Assembly: GCA_015056815.1 (NCBI GenBank)
Contig: SVFN01000009.1
Span: 3,172 to 67,171 of the forward strand
Length of the DNA stretch: 64,000 nucleotides
Direction of reading: 5' to 3'
DNA from: Lachnospiraceae bacterium
GTDB taxonomy: Bacteria > Bacillota > Clostridia > Lachnospirales > Lachnospiraceae
Made by a program: the position numbers and the translations under genes. The notes under the pieces were generated by a model. The model was given only the letters and a program-made list of their open reading frames with translations. It had not been told where the DNA came from and ran no database searches. Of the stretch, positions 62,000-64,000 are shown piece by piece (the first letter of the stretch is position 1; the number at the start of each line of letters is the position of its first letter).

Positions 62000-64000
62000 A
62001 TGAAACGACATGGGGAAAAGAAAAGTCTGTTGCGGATACTGCTTGCGATCTGTATATTGTTCGGGACAATCGGGGCAGGAAGGATCAACGCACAGGCGAA
62101 GGTGATGGAGAAGATTAAGATCTATACTCCCGGACCGGCAGTGGGAGAAAGTATCTATCGTTATGAGGACAGGACGACTCCGCTCGGAACACAAAAGACC
62201 ATCACATTTGGCGGTGAGAATAAGTATATGGTCGAAATCCCGGATTATAATAAAAAGGGATTTCGAAAGGGTGTCAAATGGACCAGGCTGATAAAAGACT
62301 ATAATAGTTACGGTATTTTTTGCGGCTGGAAAGAGGAGACCATGGGAGCAGATGATAAATTCGGAGACAGTGAGGAGGAAACCGACTTTTATTATCTGTA
62401 CATTATGCTCGACAGAGTAAGCTATTTCCGTAACAGCTGGGAGCTTCCTGCGGACAGCACAGCTTTTGAGGTCTATTCACAGGATGTACCGGATCATTAT
62501 ATTGATGATGCGGCAGAAGTAGAGATTGTGAATGAAGACAGATGTATTGTAAAGATTGCGTTTCTGAAAAGTAATCTGTTTGGAACATTTCGCGGAAAGC
62601 TTGATATTACCATAGATGAGCCGGAAGCCGGCAAAAAAATAGAAGATATCAAGATCACGGATGTGAAGGACGGCAAAGTGTTGAAGGAATCTGTCAAATG
62701 CGGCATAAACATTGCAGACTCCTGGTATCGTCTGAAAAATGATAAAGATCCTTCCGCTTCTTTAGAACAATGGGAAAAAGTGTCGGGGGAGGATGTTTTT
62801 GAACCGGGCTATTATTATCAGACTACAGCGATGGATGTTGTGAAAAGAGAATATTTTCATCTGTATACGCAAGAAAAAAATCATGCGAAAAAGGGATCAA
62901 ATGAGTCATATAGTGTATTGCCTATACTGCCTGAGCTGACGGGAACACAGGGAATTCAGTTTACGATCAACGGCAAAGCGGCAGTTGGTTATTATGAGAC
63001 TTTAGCAAAAGGCCTTTGGAAAAAAGAGATCACGCAGGAAGTGGACTGTGTTTATCTGACGACAGGTAACTTCGGACTGTTAGGCGAAGGTGATGGAACA
63101 GCTGCCTATGCGGATAACTGGAATAAGCTGGATGTGGATACGGTTCGTGGTAAACTGGCTGACGGATCGTATCCGTATACGAAGAAAAATGTCAAGGAGG
63201 CCGGATGGACAAACGGTGTAAAATGGGAGCACTGGAACAAAACAGACTGGGAAACAGTAAAAAACGGTGATGACCTGATCGCCGGTGACAGATACAGGGT
63301 TACTTGCCAAATAGGATGTTTGGATAAATACCGTTTTGCCCCAAACGTAAAATGGTATCTTGACGGAATCAAGATAAAAGAAGTGTCACAGGGAGATGAT
63401 GAGAAAGAGCTGGAGCTTCAGTATGAATATATTCTGCCGAGTGTATCCTCTTTCGTCATCAATGATACTGTTTTCCGAAATGGTGATACACCGGTATACA
63501 CGGCTCAGATGGGTGCAGACAGATATCAGCTTTCCGGAAAAGAGGATTCTGCCACAAGAAAGAACGGGATACAGTGGAGTTATTATTATGAAGACAATGC
63601 ATTCACGGTATCAAATGACCCATGTATCCAAAGCGACAGCAGATATTATATCGATTATATTTTAGAGCCGACAGAAGGCAATTGCTTCCCGGCAGGCGAA
63701 TACTGGACAAATAACATGCTAGTTTCCGCAAATTCTGGAACGGCAGAACTGATCAGCTGCACAGCCGAGAGAGCACAGATACGGGTGCTGGTTGAGCCGT
63801 TCAATGCGGTTACTGATGTAAGGATCGTGATTCCGAGCAGACCGGTAGCGGGTATGACGCCTTCCGATACAGGCAGATTTTATTTTATGGATAATGGTAA
63901 TGAGCTGGTGGATCCATTTTTCAGCAGTGCTTATATTGGTCATGGCTATGGTTACAATCTCCAGAATCTTCAGGATCAATGGCTGGAATCCACGGATGAT
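62000..64000 (+). CDS. Large secreted repeat protein, 3' end outside window
   Basis: An open frame from ATG 62000 to the window end with no stop (667 codons visible). AAAGGAGA lies 8 bases upstream. A signal peptide is clear: basic start MKRHGEKKS, hydrophobic RILLAICILFGTIGAG, and likely cleavage after INAQA. The rest is hydrophilic and aromatic-rich, seemingly beta-rich, with recurring modules (phrases such as VKWTRL, VKWEHW, VKWYLDG; FEPGYYYQT and IAGDRYRVT). This suggests a surface adhesin or carbohydrate-binding protein. No enzyme motif or anchor is visible in the part shown. A TATAAT at 61930-61935 may serve as -10. Confidence 0.85.
   Translation, partial: MKRHGEKKSLLRILLAICILFGTIGAGRINAQAKVMEKIKIYTPGPAVGESIYRYEDRTTPLGTQKTITFGGENKYMVEIPDYNKKGFRKGVKWTRLIKDYNSYGIFCGWKEETMGADDKFGDSEEETDFYYLYIMLDRVSYFRNSWELPADSTAFEVYSQDVPDHYIDDAAEVEIVNEDRCIVKIAFLKSNLFGTFRGKLDITIDEPEAGKKIEDIKITDVKDGKVLKESVKCGINIADSWYRLKNDKDPSASLEQWEKVSGEDVFEPGYYYQTTAMDVVKREYFHLYTQEKNHAKKGSNESYSVLPILPELTGTQGIQFTINGKAAVGYYETLAKGLWKKEITQEVDCVYLTTGNFGLLGEGDGTAAYADNWNKLDVDTVRGKLADGSYPYTKKNVKEAGWTNGVKWEHWNKTDWETVKNGDDLIAGDRYRVTCQIGCLDKYRFAPNVKWYLDGIKIKEVSQGDDEKELELQYEYILPSVSSFVINDTVFRNGDTPVYTAQMGADRYQLSGKEDSATRKNGIQWSYYYEDNAFTVSNDPCIQSDSRYYIDYILEPTEGNCFPAGEYWTNNMLVSANSGTAELISCTAERAQIRVLVEPFNAVTDVRIVIPSRPVAGMTPSDTGRFYFMDNGNELVDPFFSSAYIGHGYGYNLQNLQDQWLESTDD

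Noticed and set aside
1-64000. tRNA, rRNA, CRISPR arrays, insertion sequences or prophage genes
   Set aside because: Intergenic regions were read for these; no cloverleaf-like sequence, repeat-spacer array, transposase or phage gene was seen.

Overview
The window looks like chromosome of a spore-forming, chemotactic member of the Lachnospiraceae or a close Clostridia relative. The evidence is a complete spoIIIA operon (AA to AH), spoIVB, the order nusB-xseA-xseB-ispA-dxs-tlyA-nadK-argR-recN-spoIVB, two methyl-accepting chemotaxis proteins, purine-rich ribosome binding sites, sigma-A promoters and a moderate GC content. This assignment comes from gene order and protein character, not from a database search. 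No rRNA, tRNA, CRISPR array, insertion sequence or phage gene was found.

Layout, 1-10.7 kb: a lysine- and glutamate-rich membrane protein, cut by the window start, with very recent internal repeats. Then come hisH-hisF, ung, a divergent lysA, rpsO and pnp with leader structures, and two adjacent coiled-coil genes sharing one repeat motif. 10.8-29.2 kb is core genome. It holds spoIIIAA-AH for the forespore-mother cell channel, prfC, a transglutaminase-like lipoprotein, an Asp23 protein, nusB, exonuclease VII (xseA/xseB), isoprenoid precursor genes (ispA, dxs), tlyA, nadK, argR, recN and spoIVB.

29.4-39.8 kb is signalling and thiamine. It has an MCP, thiC under a TPP riboswitch, a second MCP on the minus strand with a long leader, and an operon of two coiled-coil proteins and a solute-binding/vWA lipoprotein. 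A diguanylate cyclase and a GNAT pseudogene broken by an internal deletion follow. 40-47.3 kb is accessory and visibly AT-richer. It contains a two-component system, three decayed gene fragments, and a 1149-residue secreted protein with a cysteine-peptidase-like core. A ~60 bp direct repeat lies on both sides of the fragments and the secreted gene.

47.4-64 kb: an iron-type alcohol dehydrogenase, a membrane HD-GYP protein, and a MATE exporter on the minus strand with a palindrome at its promoter. Next is a polysaccharide export cassette: ABC permease, ATPase with a C-terminal glycan-binding-like domain, glycosyltransferase, methyltransferase with a long coiled coil, and a large membrane protein. 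A NiCo (czcD-type) riboswitch controls a cation efflux gene, followed by a GH42 beta-galactosidase and a large secreted protein that runs off the window end.

The most interesting points are these. The export cassette has the parts of a methyl-capped, length-measured polysaccharide system known from Gram-negative O-antigens. The paired coiled-coil genes look like an unnamed family. The vWA/solute-binding operon may be a surface signalling system. Structured leaders sit before pnp and the second MCP. The 42.6-47.3 kb segment looks like a mobile or decaying island.
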